Origin: Costus lasius
Taxonomy: Eukaryota > Streptophyta > Magnoliopsida > Zingiberales > Costaceae
Direction of reading: 5' to 3'
DNA length: 64,000 nt
Assembly: GCA_027563935.2 (NCBI GenBank)
Contig: CM050450.1
Coordinates: 28,445,439 to 28,509,438, forward strand
The notes beneath the pieces were generated by a model that worked only from the letters and a program-made list of their open reading frames with translations, searched no databases and was not told the DNA's origin. Shown here in pieces: positions 1-12,037 of this stretch. Within the stretch, counting starts at the first letter, position 1. Every line of letters begins with the position of its first letter. Made by a program: the position numbers and the translations under genes.

Positions 1-955
1 CACATACTTTTTGAATCACTGCACATTACATTCCCAATTCCATTGAAGAAATGGGATATTTGCAGTTATTAACTCAAAAGCTAACTTAGACATTTTCTTA
101 TGGAGTAGCAGTACTTCTGTTTGCATGGCATCATAGTAGTATATTTGCATGACTACTCAAAGATGGAACCACATCCAATGTGTTCCTTTTCTTTCTTTGA
201 AATTCACCACACAGTGGTGAGCTAAGAAGGCTGTGAGATAACTCCACACTTCTTAGGACAGTCATCAAATTCTCCACTTAATCATCTTGATCCAATCAAG
301 GTGCTTTAATAGATCCTTCAATTTGACTCAATACTTCATCTGTGAACTTCTTGGATTTTTCAAAGTTCTTGGGTTGCGTAAGGCATACCCACACCTAATG
401 AAGTATATAACTCCTCTTAGTGCTTGTTTATATCGGTCTACTTACATTGCTGTGTAATAGATCCAACAAGCCACTATTCCTTCCACCCTTTACGGTGAAG
501 GCAGCATCTGTCACATTGTTCCTTTGAACTAGGTTCACATGTATCATAATCCTGAAAGGACAATGATCCCAATAGCCCATGGACCTTTGGATGTGACCAT
601 TGTTCTATGGTTCAAGAGACAATGCTATATGAGGATGCTTTATTGAATCATTAGATCTGATCTTGTGTTACATATAGAACCATAAACTATTGTCAGTTGT
701 ATCACTTCAATAGAACATCTCAGATTAAAGAAAAATATTAATTATTATTTCAAACTGAAGTCCTTTCCAAAAGGAATGATGTTCTAATACATAAGCTGAT
801 ACAATAATAGCAAAGTTCTATATAAAGTCTTCAAGGCAGTGATATGATATCAACAACAGCATCCAATGCTCCGTCCCTGACCTGAGAGTCGATCCCATCA
901 AGCCTCTTCGTCCTACTTCTTTTGAGCTCCTACACATGTAAAACATATGTGAGCC
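1..955 (-). pseudogene. Copia A3 protease-integrase relic
   Basis: Read on the minus strand, this stretch follows the A3 gag remnant and still shows, in broken frames, pieces matching the copia polyproteins elsewhere in the window. Just past gag, around 900-990, there is a protease-like WVLGTVCEAHIC, where the better copies have WVLDTACGVHIC, so the catalytic Asp is lost. Further left (about 100-450) come a GLLDLLHS-like stretch and an EKF(K)KF..EV...IKAL stretch that correspond to integrase. Many stops and shifts separate them, so nothing here could be translated as one protein. Identification rests on colinearity with copia A1 and B1 rather than on an open frame. The element continues beyond the left edge of the window. 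Confidence 0.6.
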
Positions 956-1519
956 TCACAGACGGTACCCAGTACCCATGAATAAGAAGTAGACAAAAGA
1001 CCTCGGTAACACAATACCTGAAGCGGATGGATTACATCCCTTCCTCTTTGCCATGCTCTTCTTTGCCATCAATCCTCTTCGAAATACCCATGCATTCCTA
1101 GTCTTCCGAAGTATTAGCTTCGAAGATACAGAACCATGGTCTTTCTCAGATTCAGGCACACATTCTAAAGATCCAACAGAACTCTCCTGATCATTGTCTA
1201 TAGAGCATGGTGTGAAGAGACCTTTGAGATGTATGATTAGACCATAGATCCCCATCTCATCACATTCAACCTTGACCTCTGGGGTCATGCACTCTAAGAC
1301 AAGAGCAGTGTACTGTTCGTTATCTTCACAATGTTCAAGATAGACATTCCACTCCCAGTCATTAGTGAAATATACACTGGGCTGGGATGGAGGTCTTTCA
1401 AGAAGATGCACCTTATTTTCTTGTTCCAGTATCTTGGACAAAATCTTGAACCATTTTGTCCAATTTGTCCCATCCAGTTTATGTTTATAAAGTTTCAATC
1501 TTAGATCAGGAGATGCCAT
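956..1519 (-). pseudogene. gag: Copia A3 gag, internally deleted
   Basis: Open frame of 187 codons starting MASPDLRLKLYKHKLDGTNW. Residues 1 to about 105 align with the N-terminal half of copia gag (UBN2 type): LDGTNWTKWFKILSKILEQENKVHLLER corresponds to the SDWFGHLKIVLKAERKLYVLE region of the intact B1 gag. After HLKGLF the match stops. The tail then holds KRKGCNPSASGI, which resembles the gag-protease linker (GKALSSCSGI in A1), and the zinc knuckle is absent. So the middle of gag, including the CCHC box, has been removed, and the frame ends before the protease. Gag would package element RNA into cytoplasmic particles; this copy cannot. The start is supported by its position about 170 nt after the third leader stem-loop, as in the other copies. 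Confidence 0.75.
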
Positions 1520-3028
1520 CTACAATAAGCAAATAAGTAAAATAAGTACTATGATAAAGCATTTAACAAGGACTTTTAATTAAATGCTAAGCTCCCACTA
1601 CTTCCAAAACAAGTTGAGAACTCTCTAACTCAACATGGAGATAGGTGGGTAGGATCCTAATTTCACATAAGGTCTCCGCAACTCACGAGGGTGAGTTGAG
1701 ATGCACAGAGAGTCTCATGCTTCCTTAGGTAGGCATGCCAGCCAATTGTGCCATGCACAATTCCTCTTAGTTAAGACAGACTAGGCGCCCTGTGTCCAGC
1801 GAGGGCTGGATACAACACAAAACCCTATCCTCTCAACAGCTGCCTCTAGTATTTCATCATGTCAATGACATATGAAAAACCAGTCAAGTCTGGTCCTAAC
1901 CGTTATGCCTAGGGCCAACAAATTTCCTTGCGAAGGCACGCCCAGGTTAAAACTGGACTGGGAAAATCATTGTCACCTCACATCTTCTAAAGATAAGTGG
2001 GTGTATCCCACGAGGGTGGGAAACAGTTCACAACACCACTGATCGATAGTTTGATGAGGGCTACGCGTTAGAAGGCTATCGACTTGATATTGAATTGAGA
2101 GTTTTTGCATGTTTGTTTTATTCTTTTCTAGCATGCAGTTTTCCTATAGTTCAGGCAGCAAAGGAAAAGCATCACAGGTATGCTATGGACAAACAATAAA
2201 CCATCACAGGCATGCTAATTTGGTCAATATGGTCATAGCCCTTTTCATACACATAACTTGTCACAAGCCATGTGGCATGTTATCGTGCATCCAAGGGTTG
2301 CGAGTCCCTGAAGCAAATCAGCCCATGCCAGAAGCCGAAAGCTAGTGTCCTTCCTTCAGCCGCAAGTCCATCACCAAGCTTCCAAAGCTGGCGCCACTCT
2401 GATATCGGTTGAAGAAGACACATTGTTGTCTTTGATGAACCTTAACCTATCTCATGTAAACAATTCTACATCTATTCTAAGGAAAGATGAAAATTTTACA
2501 TCAAGAAGGGGAGAACCACACGCAGGTGGTAGAAAGATTTTACAAGCATTCGTCACAGGTGGAAACATGCTTCCACATCACAACACAGGAGGGCACTCGC
2601 TATGACCATATCAACGCATGAAAGAGACAAGTGGCGCATATATAAAATTTGAAAAACCGTAATAATCAAATTTTATCCCCTTATGCGCCAACTCCATCCA
2701 AAGCACTCTCTTTATCAAATTTATGCTAAAATTGGGATCAAGTTTCATGATGACTTCATGGACCCTATCGGCTGGCAATTTTGTCAGATCAAGAGACCTG
2801 GCCAGTCCGAAGACACAATGCCCGTCCTACTTGACAAAACTACGTGCGCCTTTGGTCTTAAATCCATCATAAACACAATCCAAATTTCGGCCATAAAAAT
2901 TGATGAAAGAAGTTTGGGTGAAAGCGCCTTCTAGGTTAAATGCGCATGGATGAACGAAAAATTTTCCAAAAATTTTTCACACAAGCAAATGTACACCTTG
3001 TGTTTCTCGCAAGTAGCTCTGATACCAC
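1520..3028 (-). other. Copia A3 5' leader with primer-binding site
   Basis: Untranslated leader between the 5' LTR and gag of the minus-strand element. The primer-binding site is at 3027-3016 (TGGTATCAGAGC on the minus strand), one base after the LTR end, matching the 3' end of plant initiator tRNA-Met. The rest shares blocks with the A1 leader, for example the stretch containing GCCTTCTAACGCGTAGCCCT. Open frames here are short and match nothing I recognise. Confidence 0.75.
1679..2021 (-). promoter_or_regulatory. Copia A3 leader: three stem-loops
   Basis: On the minus strand, three short perfect stem-loops precede gag. At 2021-2006 TCCCAC pairs with GTGGGA around loop CCTC. At 1810-1795 TCCAGC pairs with GCTGGA around CCTC. 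At 1698-1679 CAACTCAC pairs with GTGAGTTG around CCTC. Centre-to-centre spacing is about 211 and 113 nt, nearly the same as in copies A1, A2 and B1, while stem sequences differ by compensating changes. This suggests an RNA structure with a job in the retrotransposon life cycle (packaging, dimerisation or translation control). The role is inferred. Confidence 0.65.
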
Positions 3029-5256
3029 TGTTAGGGAATGCCGGGTGTAATTCAAAATTTTGCAGTCCTAGGACGCAGCGGAAGAAGCATTACACCCGAA
3101 ACACATTCCTTTCCCAAGGATCCATGCGAGAGAGAAGACACAAGGATGTGTTAGAGATGTACCTCTTTTGCTTGTTTAGATGTCGAAGCCATGTTGAAGG
3201 CGCCCAAGTGTTCGCCCTCTACAAGTATCCACGCGTCGACTCCTTGATCGTTGCTCCCTTCCACGCTCGGTGCTAGCCTCGGGAAGAGAATCGAGCCTTA
3301 GGGTTCCTTCACTCTTCTTGCGCCACCTCCAAGGTTCATGTGCCAAGTGCAAGGAAGATGCCGCCAACTCCTTATCCTCTTCACTCCAAGAGAAGAGGGA
3401 GAAGATGAGTTTCGGCCTTGAGGAAGATTAGGGGAAAATTGCACCACCAAGTCCTTCTCCAAGTCACGCCAAGAGGAGAGGAAGGAGAAGACTTGCGGTC
3501 ACTTGTTGGAAGAAGGGTTGCGCCACTTTGATGTTGTCACCCTTTGCCCTTACTTTCGCCCCTCTACTTGTGTTCACGTCTCCAAGCGTTCATCATCTAG
3601 AGAGGGCGACAATGGGTCCTATAAATAGGACTAGAGGCGGTTTGAGCAAGGGCTAGGATCATGCCAAGTGTATGGCTAGGATGAGGTGTCGTGAAGTAAG
3701 GAAAGTCTCCAAGACTTTACCATAAACCTCATTCAACCTATCCATAAAAGTCTAAACACTATATCAGCCCAAGACATGCCTCAAATGCATTCTTACCATC
3801 AAAGGCTAAGTGGCTAGGCGCAACATGCATGAGGAGTTTCGGCTAGGGTAAGGGTTTTAGGAGAAACTAGGGTTTGAGGTAAGGTAAGTCTCCAAGACAT
3901 TACCATATACCTCTTCCCTATGTCCATATGCGCCTAGGAACTTCCCATAAAAGTTCTCAAGCCATATCAGCCCCAAGACTTACCTTAGAGGCAAGTATTC
4001 CATCCAAGGAAGAAGGGCTAGGCGCCCTTTACTTCCATAATGAAGCAAAGGCGCCTCCCTCACCCCATTATGCCCCTAGGCGCCAATGGGGTGAGATTTC
4101 TCCCCATTATACCCTTTTAAGCCAATTCCTCTTCATGACAACTAATTATTGGGCCTCATTAGCTAATGAGCTAGCCCAAACTTCATGGCATGGGTTGATT
4201 AAGCCATTGGATCCAATCCAATGCAACCCTAATCCAAATGTGACCAATCTAGGTCAAGTTCGGGTCAACCTGCCAAAAATGAAGTTTGGCTCCAATAACT
4301 TTCTTCCAACTCATCAGGCCCATTGGCGCTGATGAAATCTTCCAAATTGATCCAAGTTATCCAATAACTTGATCCTAAGGCTTCTGATTAAAGCAACGTC
4401 AAGAGTCTATTGCGTGTGACCCCGTAGGATCCATATGATGATGGCAATGATGTAAACATCATAAGTAGTGAGGGGTATCTAGCAACACATCACTACTACC
4501 CATGTAATAGGACTTAAAGTTATTATGGCAACAACTCCTAATAAGCAACGAGGATTCCCATTGCATTACAGATCCCTTTGCCTAAGCTGATATCCTGCCA
4601 TTGGATTAGTCTCAAGTTTATTATCCAATGCATTGGTCATGACTCAACAAGTGTGGCCACACTCTCCTGTCATGCACCAATAAGGTGGGGCGCCCCGAGG
4701 TGGATATCATGCTTCCTCTGAAGGAAGGGGCAAATCCTACTATTGGTCATCCATGTCTCTACGTGACTTATGACATGCCCAATGACAGTCGTTTTGGTCT
4801 CCCAGTTATGGAGAGACGTAAGACTATATTAAAGCATACCCATCATCAAATCTAGACATGAATACCTCAAGTCTAAGGATCAATGCAAAACCTCTTGCAT
4901 GTGAGATTGACTTGTTGACTAGACAAGTCAATCCTCACGGTGGATCACTCCAGTGCATCTAATGCACCTGTATGTCTGCGTTACTGTGCCCCGCACCTAA
5001 CCAGCCCATACACCAGTCTCACATGTACCAAAGCTGTCCCATATCTGCTAAGGTACCTTGTCTGGGGATAGCTTATGAGAATGGATCCAATCCAAACTCC
5101 TGGGACATTATTTATGCAACTCAATACATCAACGCAGGTAGAGAAGTCTGCATAATAACGACCATGCCTATATAAAGAGTAATAGTTCTATCAAAGTACA
5201 TTCAACCAATGCCTGACCATGTCCATACATTGGTCTTTAGGGCATATACACCAACA
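3029..5256 (-). repeat. 5' LTR of copia A3
   Basis: LTR of 2228 bp on the minus strand. It begins TGTTGGTGTATATGCCC at 5256 and ends CCCTAACA at 3029, with the PBS one base beyond. It shares the A-family 5' third with the LTRs at 27906 and 56138. A TATA-like CTATAAATAG lies near 3611-3620. It cuts straight into the reverse transcriptase of gypsy E at 5257, with AGTAG as the flanking 5 bp. The other end of the element is outside the window, so the TSD cannot be checked. Confidence 0.85.
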
Positions 5257-5753
5257 AGTAGATGATCTCTTAGCCAAGGGTTACATTAGGGAAAGCCTTA
5301 GCCCATGTGCCATTCCAGCCCTCTTGACCCCCAAGAAGGATGGCAGCTGGCGTATGTGTATAGACTTCCGTGCCATAAACAAGATAACTGTGAAGTATAG
5401 ATTCCCTATTCCATGGTTAGATGATATGTTAACATGCTAGTTGGGTCTAGATGGTTCACTAAACTTGATCTTAGGAGTGGATACCATCAAGTTAGAGTTA
5501 GAGAAGGAGATGAATGGAAAACCGCTTTTAAAACGAAAGATGGTTTATATGAGTGGTTAGTGATGCCCTTTGGCTTAACTAACGCCCCTTCCACTTTTAT
5601 GAGGCTTATGACACAGGTCCTGAAACCTTATATTGGTAGATTCCTAGTTGCTTAATTTGATGTTATCTTAATTTTTAGCAAAACTAAGGAAGCTCACCTA
5701 GATCATCTCAGAAAAACCCTTGACCTACTTAGGAAAGAGAAGCTTTACATTAA
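5257..5753 (+). pseudogene. pol: Gypsy E reverse transcriptase fragment
   Basis: The frame from 5257 reads [19 protein letters not shown], then a [20 protein letters not shown] block, which are RT fingers-palm motifs. A frameshift or small gap near 5434-5440 moves to a second frame carrying [14 protein letters not shown] and [16 protein letters not shown]. The catalytic box that should read Y-x-D-D is destroyed: a TAA stop at 5653-5655 takes the Tyr position, and the second Asp is Val (codon 5662-5664). RT copies element RNA into cDNA; this copy is inactive on two counts. The N-terminus is removed by the A3 insertion, not by its own decay. Confidence 0.88.
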
Positions 5754-5754
5754 C

Positions 5755-7716
5755 TTGAAGAAATGTTCTTTTCTCTCCAGCAGTGTTATCTTTCTAGGGT
5801 TCATAGTGTCTGAGCATGGTCTTCAAGCTGACCCAGCTAAGATCCAAGCAATCCTAGACTGGCCAGAACCCAAAACTCTCACTGAAGTTAGGAGCTTCCA
5901 TGGTTTAGCTACCTTCTATAGAAGGTTTATTAGAAACTTCAGTACAATTGTTGCACCTATAACTAGTTGCTTAAAACTAGGAGACTTTACTTGGACTAAA
6001 TCTGCTAGCCAAGCCTTTAGTGAACTCAAAGTTAGGATGACCACAGCCCCAGTCCTCAGACTCCCTGACTTCAGCAAAGTCTTTGAGGTTGACTGTGATG
6101 CCTCTGGGATTGGCATAGGTGGGACCCTTAGTCAAGAAGGTCACCCTGTTGCCTTTTTCAGTGAAAAACTAAATGAGGCAAAACAGAAATATTCAACTTA
6201 TGACAAAGAGTTCTATGCTGTAGTTCAGTCTCTTAGGTATTGGAGGCATTACCTGATCCATAATGAGTTTATCCTCAATAGTGACCATCAGGCTTTGTCC
6301 TACCTTAGTGCTCAAAAGAAGCTGAACTTTAGGCATGCCAAGTGGGTAGAGTATATCCAGCAATACACCTTTGTCTTAAAAAAAAAATCAGGAAAAGAAA
6401 ACAAAGTAGCTGATGCTTTAAGTAGGGTTACTTTACTTATGCAAAAATTACATGTTCAAGTTACTAGCTTTGAAAATATGAAAACTGCTTATATTGATTG
6501 TCCTAACTTTGCTTCTATACATGCTAAGCTTAGTATTGACCCCCTAAGTCATCCTTTGTACACCCTTAGGGATGGGTTCTTATTTCTTGGACCTATACTT
6601 TGTGTCCCTAAGACCTCAATCCGAGAATTCCGCATTTGGGAATTGCACGGAGGAGGGTCTGTAGGTCACCATGGTCGGGATAAAACCCAAACCTTGGTTG
6701 AGGAGAGGTTCTTTTGGCCGAACCTCAACAGGGATGTTGCTAAGGTGGTTAGCCACTGTAGGACATGCCAGATAACTAAGACCCATAAGCATAGTGCTGG
6801 CCTCTACATCCCGCTACCCATTCCTCAAGCTCCATGGCAAGACCTAAGCATGGATTTCATCCTAGGGTTGCCCAGAACATCTAGCAAGCATGACTCCATC
6901 TTTGTAGTAGTAGATAGATTCACTAAGATGGCCCATTTCATTCCTTTCTATAAAACCTATGATGCCTCTCACATAGCCAAATTATTTTTTAAGGAGGTTG
7001 TTAGGCTACATGGTACCCCCCTCACCATAGTTTCTGATAGGGACACCCGGTTTGTTAGTTATTTTTGGAAGACTCTGTGGACCTTACTAGGCACCAAACT
7101 GAAGTTCACTACAGCCTATCATCCCTAAACTGATGGTCAGACTGAGGTGGTCAACCGATCACTGGGGAACATCCTTAGGAGCCTTGTAGGTGAACACCTC
7201 GGCACTTGGGACAAACTTTTGCCCACCGCCGAGTTCTCCTACAATAGTGTTGTAAACAGGACTATAGGTCTCTCCCCCTTTCAGGCCAACTTAGGGTATC
7301 AGCCTAAGAAACCAATTGACTTGATTGCCTTACCCAAAATTTTTAAACCTTCTTTATCAGCTCGTGATTATGCTTTCAATATTTCTCAATTGCACCATGA
7401 GATTCTTAGCAAAATTTTAGACTCTACTGTTTCATATTGCGAAGCTGCTAACAAGAAACGCCAAGAAAGGTTATTCAATGTAGGTGATCAAGTGATTCTG
7501 CGAGTCCGTGAGGAGCGTATCCAAGGACACGGACGCAAGCTGGATGCAAAGGGTTTGGGACCCTTCACCATAGTGGGCAAGATCAACAACAACGCATACG
7601 TGCTTGATCTGCCTCTAGAATTGGGGATCCCCACCACTCTAACGTGGAGGATCTCACAGCTTATAAAAAGCCTCTCTCACTCAAGGAATCAGAGGCCCCC
7701 TTCGATCCAGAGATAG
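5755..7716 (+). pseudogene. pol: Gypsy E RNase H and integrase
   Basis: A 457-codon open stretch (5755-7128) begins at KKCSFLSSSVIFLGF, the RT thumb. It continues through RNase H (FEVDCDASGIGIGGTLSQEG, YDKEFYAVVQSLRYWRHYL, NSDHQALSYL) and into integrase, with the HHCC zinc region (H..H near WELHGGGSVGHHGR, then HCRTCQITK) and catalytic Asp residues in LSMDF and VSDRDTRF. One TAA stop at 7126-7128 follows TAYHP; the same frame resumes with TDGQTEVVNRSLGN, which carries the third acidic catalytic residue (E). The 189-codon remainder ends with the integrase C-terminal region (GDQVILRVREERI, GLGPFTIVGKINNNAYVLDL). Apart from the single nonsense change, integrase is well preserved. Confidence 0.9.
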
Positions 7717-7900
7717 TGGATATCCTAGAGGACCAGACTCGACTCACCCATGATGAGGTACAACTATTTTACCGCGTTAAGTTCTCTAATGGTGAGGAGG
7801 CCTGGCTCCCCTAGGCAGAGCTAGCCCTGGCTGTTCCAGACTTGCTCCAGGGGTTCAAGGATAATTCTCCTGAGGAGAATTTTTCCAACCTGGGGAGAAA
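7717..7900 (+). other. Gypsy E pol tail and polypurine tract
   Basis: In shifted frames, decayed coding sequence continues (DEVQLFYRVKFSNGEEAWLP, then a stop), which may be the remains of the C-terminal chromodomain-type region; this is tentative. The purine-rich CTGGGGAGAAA at 7890-7900, directly before TGATGG, fits the polypurine tract that primes plus-strand DNA. Confidence 0.55.
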
Positions 7901-10900
7901 TGATGGAGGGCCAAACACAGCTCTTAGAAGATCCACTAGGGCTCGAAGGAAGCCCATCAGGTATGGCTTCACTTAGGGTCCACTTTCCTTTTCAGCACTT
8001 TCCTTATTTGCATTGCATGGCATTTTAGGTTAGTTCCACCCCAAAGTCTACCATGTAGTTTACTTTTATGAATGTTTTTGATAGGTTGTGCATTGTAATG
8101 TCATGGTAGGTTAGTGCATGTAGTATGGATACCTTATATTCAGCTCAAGGGATGCAAATCAGCTAACTCACTCCACTCCAAGAAGCTAGCTCCCATTTTG
8201 GAAGGTTCGCTTCAAACTATCTCAATAGGGACTTCAAACTCGACTCCACTTCAAAACCCCACTTCAAGATCCTTTCCAATTGAAGAAACGTGAGCCCTCA
8301 TGAAGTAATATGCACCAACCTCATCCAAGAAATAAAGCAAGGCTCACTCAAGATCCACAAATCAAGGAAGGGCCTCATCTAGATCCACAAATCAAGGAAG
8401 AGCATTGATGGAAACTTTCCTTACACCATTGCCGCCCAAACAACAAAGGAAGTTTTTCAAATTCAATCACACATGCGCCAACAACTCAAAGAGAGCCAGC
8501 TATTCGAAATTCAAACAAGCCATTCGAAATTTAAAAGCTTACCATCAAAGGCCATCCAAAGAAAGCAACAATTTCAGGCCATTTAATGCCTTGTCTCCAT
8601 TTCGAATTCTATCCAAACATGTAAGGGGCGCAAAGGGCCAATGACCACCTTGCCCTCACCTTATCCCCATCCATTAGCTACCTATATATGTATCTGAAGA
8701 GTCCCCTTCAAGGGGGAGCGCAAGGGGGTGAAACCCTAAGGGTGGCGCATATAACATTTTCGCATGAAGATGCTAGGGTTTTCACCAAAATCGCATGTAA
8801 TATATTCTTATGATCAACTTCAAATGATTGAATGGATCAAGCGGAAGTTCATACCATAGCCATGAGTGGATGCGGCTTGGAAACAAAGACCAAGAGAGAT
8901 CTTCTCCACAAGTGACGCACACAAGAAGAGAGATGGCTTCCTCTTGTTGATCTTTGTGCTAGCAAAGATCTTCAAGTGTCCTTGCCGAATGGAAGGGATG
9001 AAAGATGAGATCTTGCTCGGGCGAGAGCTCCACTTCTTCGTCCACACCTTCTCCATACGCAAAAATGCAAGAAGACAAGTGAAGTGAAGTCGTGAACGTC
9101 TTGGCGTTAGGCGTTTTGAAGAAGAGGTCTTGATGACTTACCATAAATGGAAGCATGCACTCATAAACGACCAAAACGCCTTCACCCTTTCGAACCATGT
9201 GTTCACATAAGTGAACCGGTTCTCCCTTTTGGTTCAATTGCATTTGGTTCAAAGAAAACCAAATCAAATAAGCCCAAGCCATGGTCTAGATCATATCAAA
9301 CCCTATGGTTCCAGATCTAACCGTTTATCTCTTGATGCTCCTAATCTCACCGATCTAGCATCATCTCTCTCGATCGAAGCTTACCGATCTCAAGCCCTAA
9401 TCAATCAAACATGATCAGACCAGATCTCACTTACAATCAGAGATTAAATCCCTTTAAACTGAACCCAAATAATTCAGTCCACACGATCTGACTCAAGTAA
9501 GCCATATCTTCAAATTGTGCGACCCTGAGGGTTTCCTTTAAATGTCGGTAATGATAACTTACGTTATCACGATCAGTGAGGGGTATCTAGCAACACATCA
9601 CTGTCTCCCGATATAAAGGAAAGAGTCTTCCAAGACTACTCCCAAATCACAGCACAAGTGTGAAGTTACTTCACAAGGCATACATGTTTCCTTTGCCACT
9701 GGATGTTCTTATTGGATAAGCGTGTCAAGCCTGTAGCTCCAATATGATGAGCATGATTAGACCAGATGAACATAGTCACCTGGGTATGGCCATACACTTT
9801 CTCAATCATCTCATTTAGGGGGGCCCCTTTAGAACATCACACTCCTTAAACAAGGAGACGGCAATCCTATATCCATCACTAGTGTCCTAACCTGACTCAT
9901 GATCATTATCCAAGACAGTCTATAACCATTATGTTTCAAATGATAGTGAACTACCTCAAAACAATGACAATCATCATTTAGAAACACAAGTGATCTCAAG
10001 TCAGAGGACATGTGCTACTTGATGCATACAAGGATTATTCACATTATGACAAGCAATTGAATATCCTAGTAGGGTCTGTCCAGTACATCCAATGTACCCA
10101 TGAGTCTACTTCTTATTCCATGCTCGAAGCATCCTATAAGATTAGAGCACAAATTAGTCTCAATCATATCAAGGCTGTCTCATGTTCACCAAGATATCTC
10201 GACTAAGGACATTACAGCATGTCAGCCTAGCTGAACAGCATTGAGACATTATTCAGAAGCACACTTATTGCAGCAGACAATGTAACATACTGAATAACAA
10301 CCATTGCCTTAATAAACATAAGAGTTTATATACATGATACTGATGTAATCCCAAGGCCTGAAACATTAGCCTTAAGGGCATACCCCAACAGTATCCCCAT
10401 TGCATCATGCACATTAGCATTGTTGAATAATATTGTCGAGTAGTTTCCTAGCCAATGATGGGTGCTTGTGTCGCCTAGGGTACTTGTGTCGCCCAAGTCC
10501 TCTCCTCTTCCCCTCTCTTCCTTCAAGAGCCGAGCCTCTCTTCTTCTTCTCCCCGCCCTCACTTCATCAAAGGAAGGCCGAGAGTCACCACCATCAAGGC
10601 AAGAGCACCAAAGAGGACAAGAACTCAAGATGGCGCAAAGAACATGGATGCATCTCTTGGTCTCCTTCAAGGCGATTCTCTAAGTTAAGTATTCCATCCT
10701 CTTGTGTTTTCTCTTCATACATCTTAAGAACATCTTACTACACATCTCTTGGATTTGTAGGAATTGGCGCAAGGAAAAGGAAGCTTGGCGCATCCCTCTT
10801 CCCTTCTTCCCCTTTCCCTAGATAGTCTATTTCTTTGTTAGTAAGAGAATTTGGAGGACTAGCCTCCCTCTTGTTCCTTTTGCATTGTTGGTGTTTTAAT

Positions 10901-11245
10901 TAACTTTATAACTCACCCATGCCTGTGTGGGGTTGCTGGATGCCTGTGTGTAACCTGCACCTTCCATCAGAGTAGGACCGGTGAAGAACGGGAAGGACGG
11001 TCCTTCTATTCTCAAGAACTGCAAAGTGAGTCCTCTTTAAGTTATTGTCATTTACTTTAAAGCAAGTAATATAAACTCTATTTTCCCGCAAGTAGCATAA
11101 ATTTCGGTTTTCTTATCTATAAAAAAACAAAAACATTATTTTCCAACTCCATTAGTCTAATTCGGTTTTCTTTAGTTTATGAAAATACAAAAAAAACTAT
11201 TTTCGAAATTCGTTGTTTGCATGCTTGTGATCTCCCGCTACATCA
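7901..11245 (+). repeat. 3' LTR of gypsy E, split by a solo LTR
   Basis: Starts TGATGGAGGG right after the polypurine tract. I place the end at CTACATCA (11245), because TGATG and CATCA form matching inverted ends and element-D hairpin repeats begin just beyond. Without the 1696-bp solo LTR and its duplicated 5 bp, the LTR would be about 1.64 kb. A TATA-like CTATATATG lies at 8682-8690, immediately before the inserted LTR. No other complete copy is present, so the right boundary is a judgement. Confidence 0.6.
8695..10390 (-). mobile_element. Solo LTR of copia family B (B3)
   Basis: A 1696-bp LTR on the minus strand. It begins TGTTGGGGTATGCCCTTAAG at 10390 and ends GGACTCTTCA at 8695, colinear with the B1 LTRs at 35128 and 42561. 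It is flanked by a perfect 5-bp TSD, GTATC at 8690-8694 and 10391-10395. There is no internal sequence, so the element was probably reduced by recombination between its two LTRs. Short open frames inside recur in every B LTR and are not genes. Confidence 0.93.
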
Positions 11246-11254
11246 CTTTGCAGA

Positions 11255-11600
11255 AAGATTTTATATGATATACGGTACTATCGTAATGAATTTTATAGAC
11301 TGTAATTTTGGTTCGATTTTGTCCAGAAGGTTTCGAAGATTTTACAGTACTACCGTGATGAATTTTTATCTGCCGTAATTTTGGATGATTTTGTTGCAGG
11401 AAGTTTTACATGAATTACGGTACTACCACAATGGTTTTCATGGTATCGTAATTTTGGGTCATTTTCTTACAGAATCTTTTGGGAATTTTAGAGTAGATTT
11501 TGGTAGTGCTGTATCACTTTTTATCGTACCATATTTCGAATTGCGGCAGTGCCGTAATGAAAATTATGGACATAATTTTTTGGCCCCACGCGTTTTCTGC
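11255..11600 (+). repeat. Hairpin-forming repeats, 5' spacer of D (plus copy)
   Basis: Recurrent short inverted motifs of the type ACGGTACTACCGTAAT or ACGGTACTATCGTAAT, each followed by a second, weaker one, at roughly 70-bp intervals. The same type of array lies in the matching spacer of the minus copy (about 55235-55740) and in both D 3' LTRs. No protein is encoded. Confidence 0.6.
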
Positions 11601-12037
11601 TACCGTATTTAGGGTTTTCTCAGCCGCGATTAGGGTTTTTCCTCGAGATCTTCTTCGAATCAGCGCCGTTTTCCTCCATTCTTGCTCCCAAACCTTCCGG
11701 CAACCCTTCTTTACCATCTCCGACCACTTTCTGACCGATTCCTACCCGACATTTTGATGATTTTGAGCTTCATCGAGCTCAGCTGCCATTCGTCTGCTGG
11801 ATTCCGCCCCTCTTCATTTTTCTTCATCAAAGCTTCGATCCAACTTGTTCCAGCTTTAGGGAGTTTCGAAAGAGGTAGGAGATCTTCCCTTTTAGTGTTT
11901 GAAGGCTCGATTGCAACTCACAAGTCCGGATTTGAGAGCTTGGTTCAAAGGCTGCTGGAAATCCTACTCACCCTATTCGGTAACACTTTTCATTCCAGTT
12001 TTTCTTTAAGTGCTTTGAAATCTTGCTTCCATTTCTC

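Larger units (their letters stand above)
5257..11245 (+). mobile_element. Gypsy E: chromovirus, 5'-truncated
   Basis: Ty3/gypsy element in the order reverse transcriptase, RNase H, integrase, 3' LTR. RT wording such as [19 protein letters not shown] followed by [17 protein letters not shown] is typical of plant chromoviruses, closest to CRM-like elements in my judgement. The 5' LTR, gag, protease and start of RT are missing from the window because copia A3 inserted at 5257. A solo B LTR sits inside the 3' LTR. The right end abuts element D, so E probably inserted into D. Lineage within chromoviruses is tentative. Confidence 0.8.

Noticed and set aside
1019..1250. Captured host gene fragment in the A3 gag C-terminus
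   Set aside because: The tail aligns, with decay, to the gag-protease linker of A1 (KGCNPSASGI against KGKALSSCSGI), so an internal deletion explains it.
5220..5256. Right TSD copy for A3 at AGTAG (5257-5261)
   Set aside because: The other end of A3 is outside the window, so the duplication cannot be confirmed.
10433..10825. Possible host gene at 10433-10825 (Ser/Pro-rich frames)
   Set aside because: The segment lies in the 3' LTR of gypsy E, frames overlap on both strands and no domain is visible.
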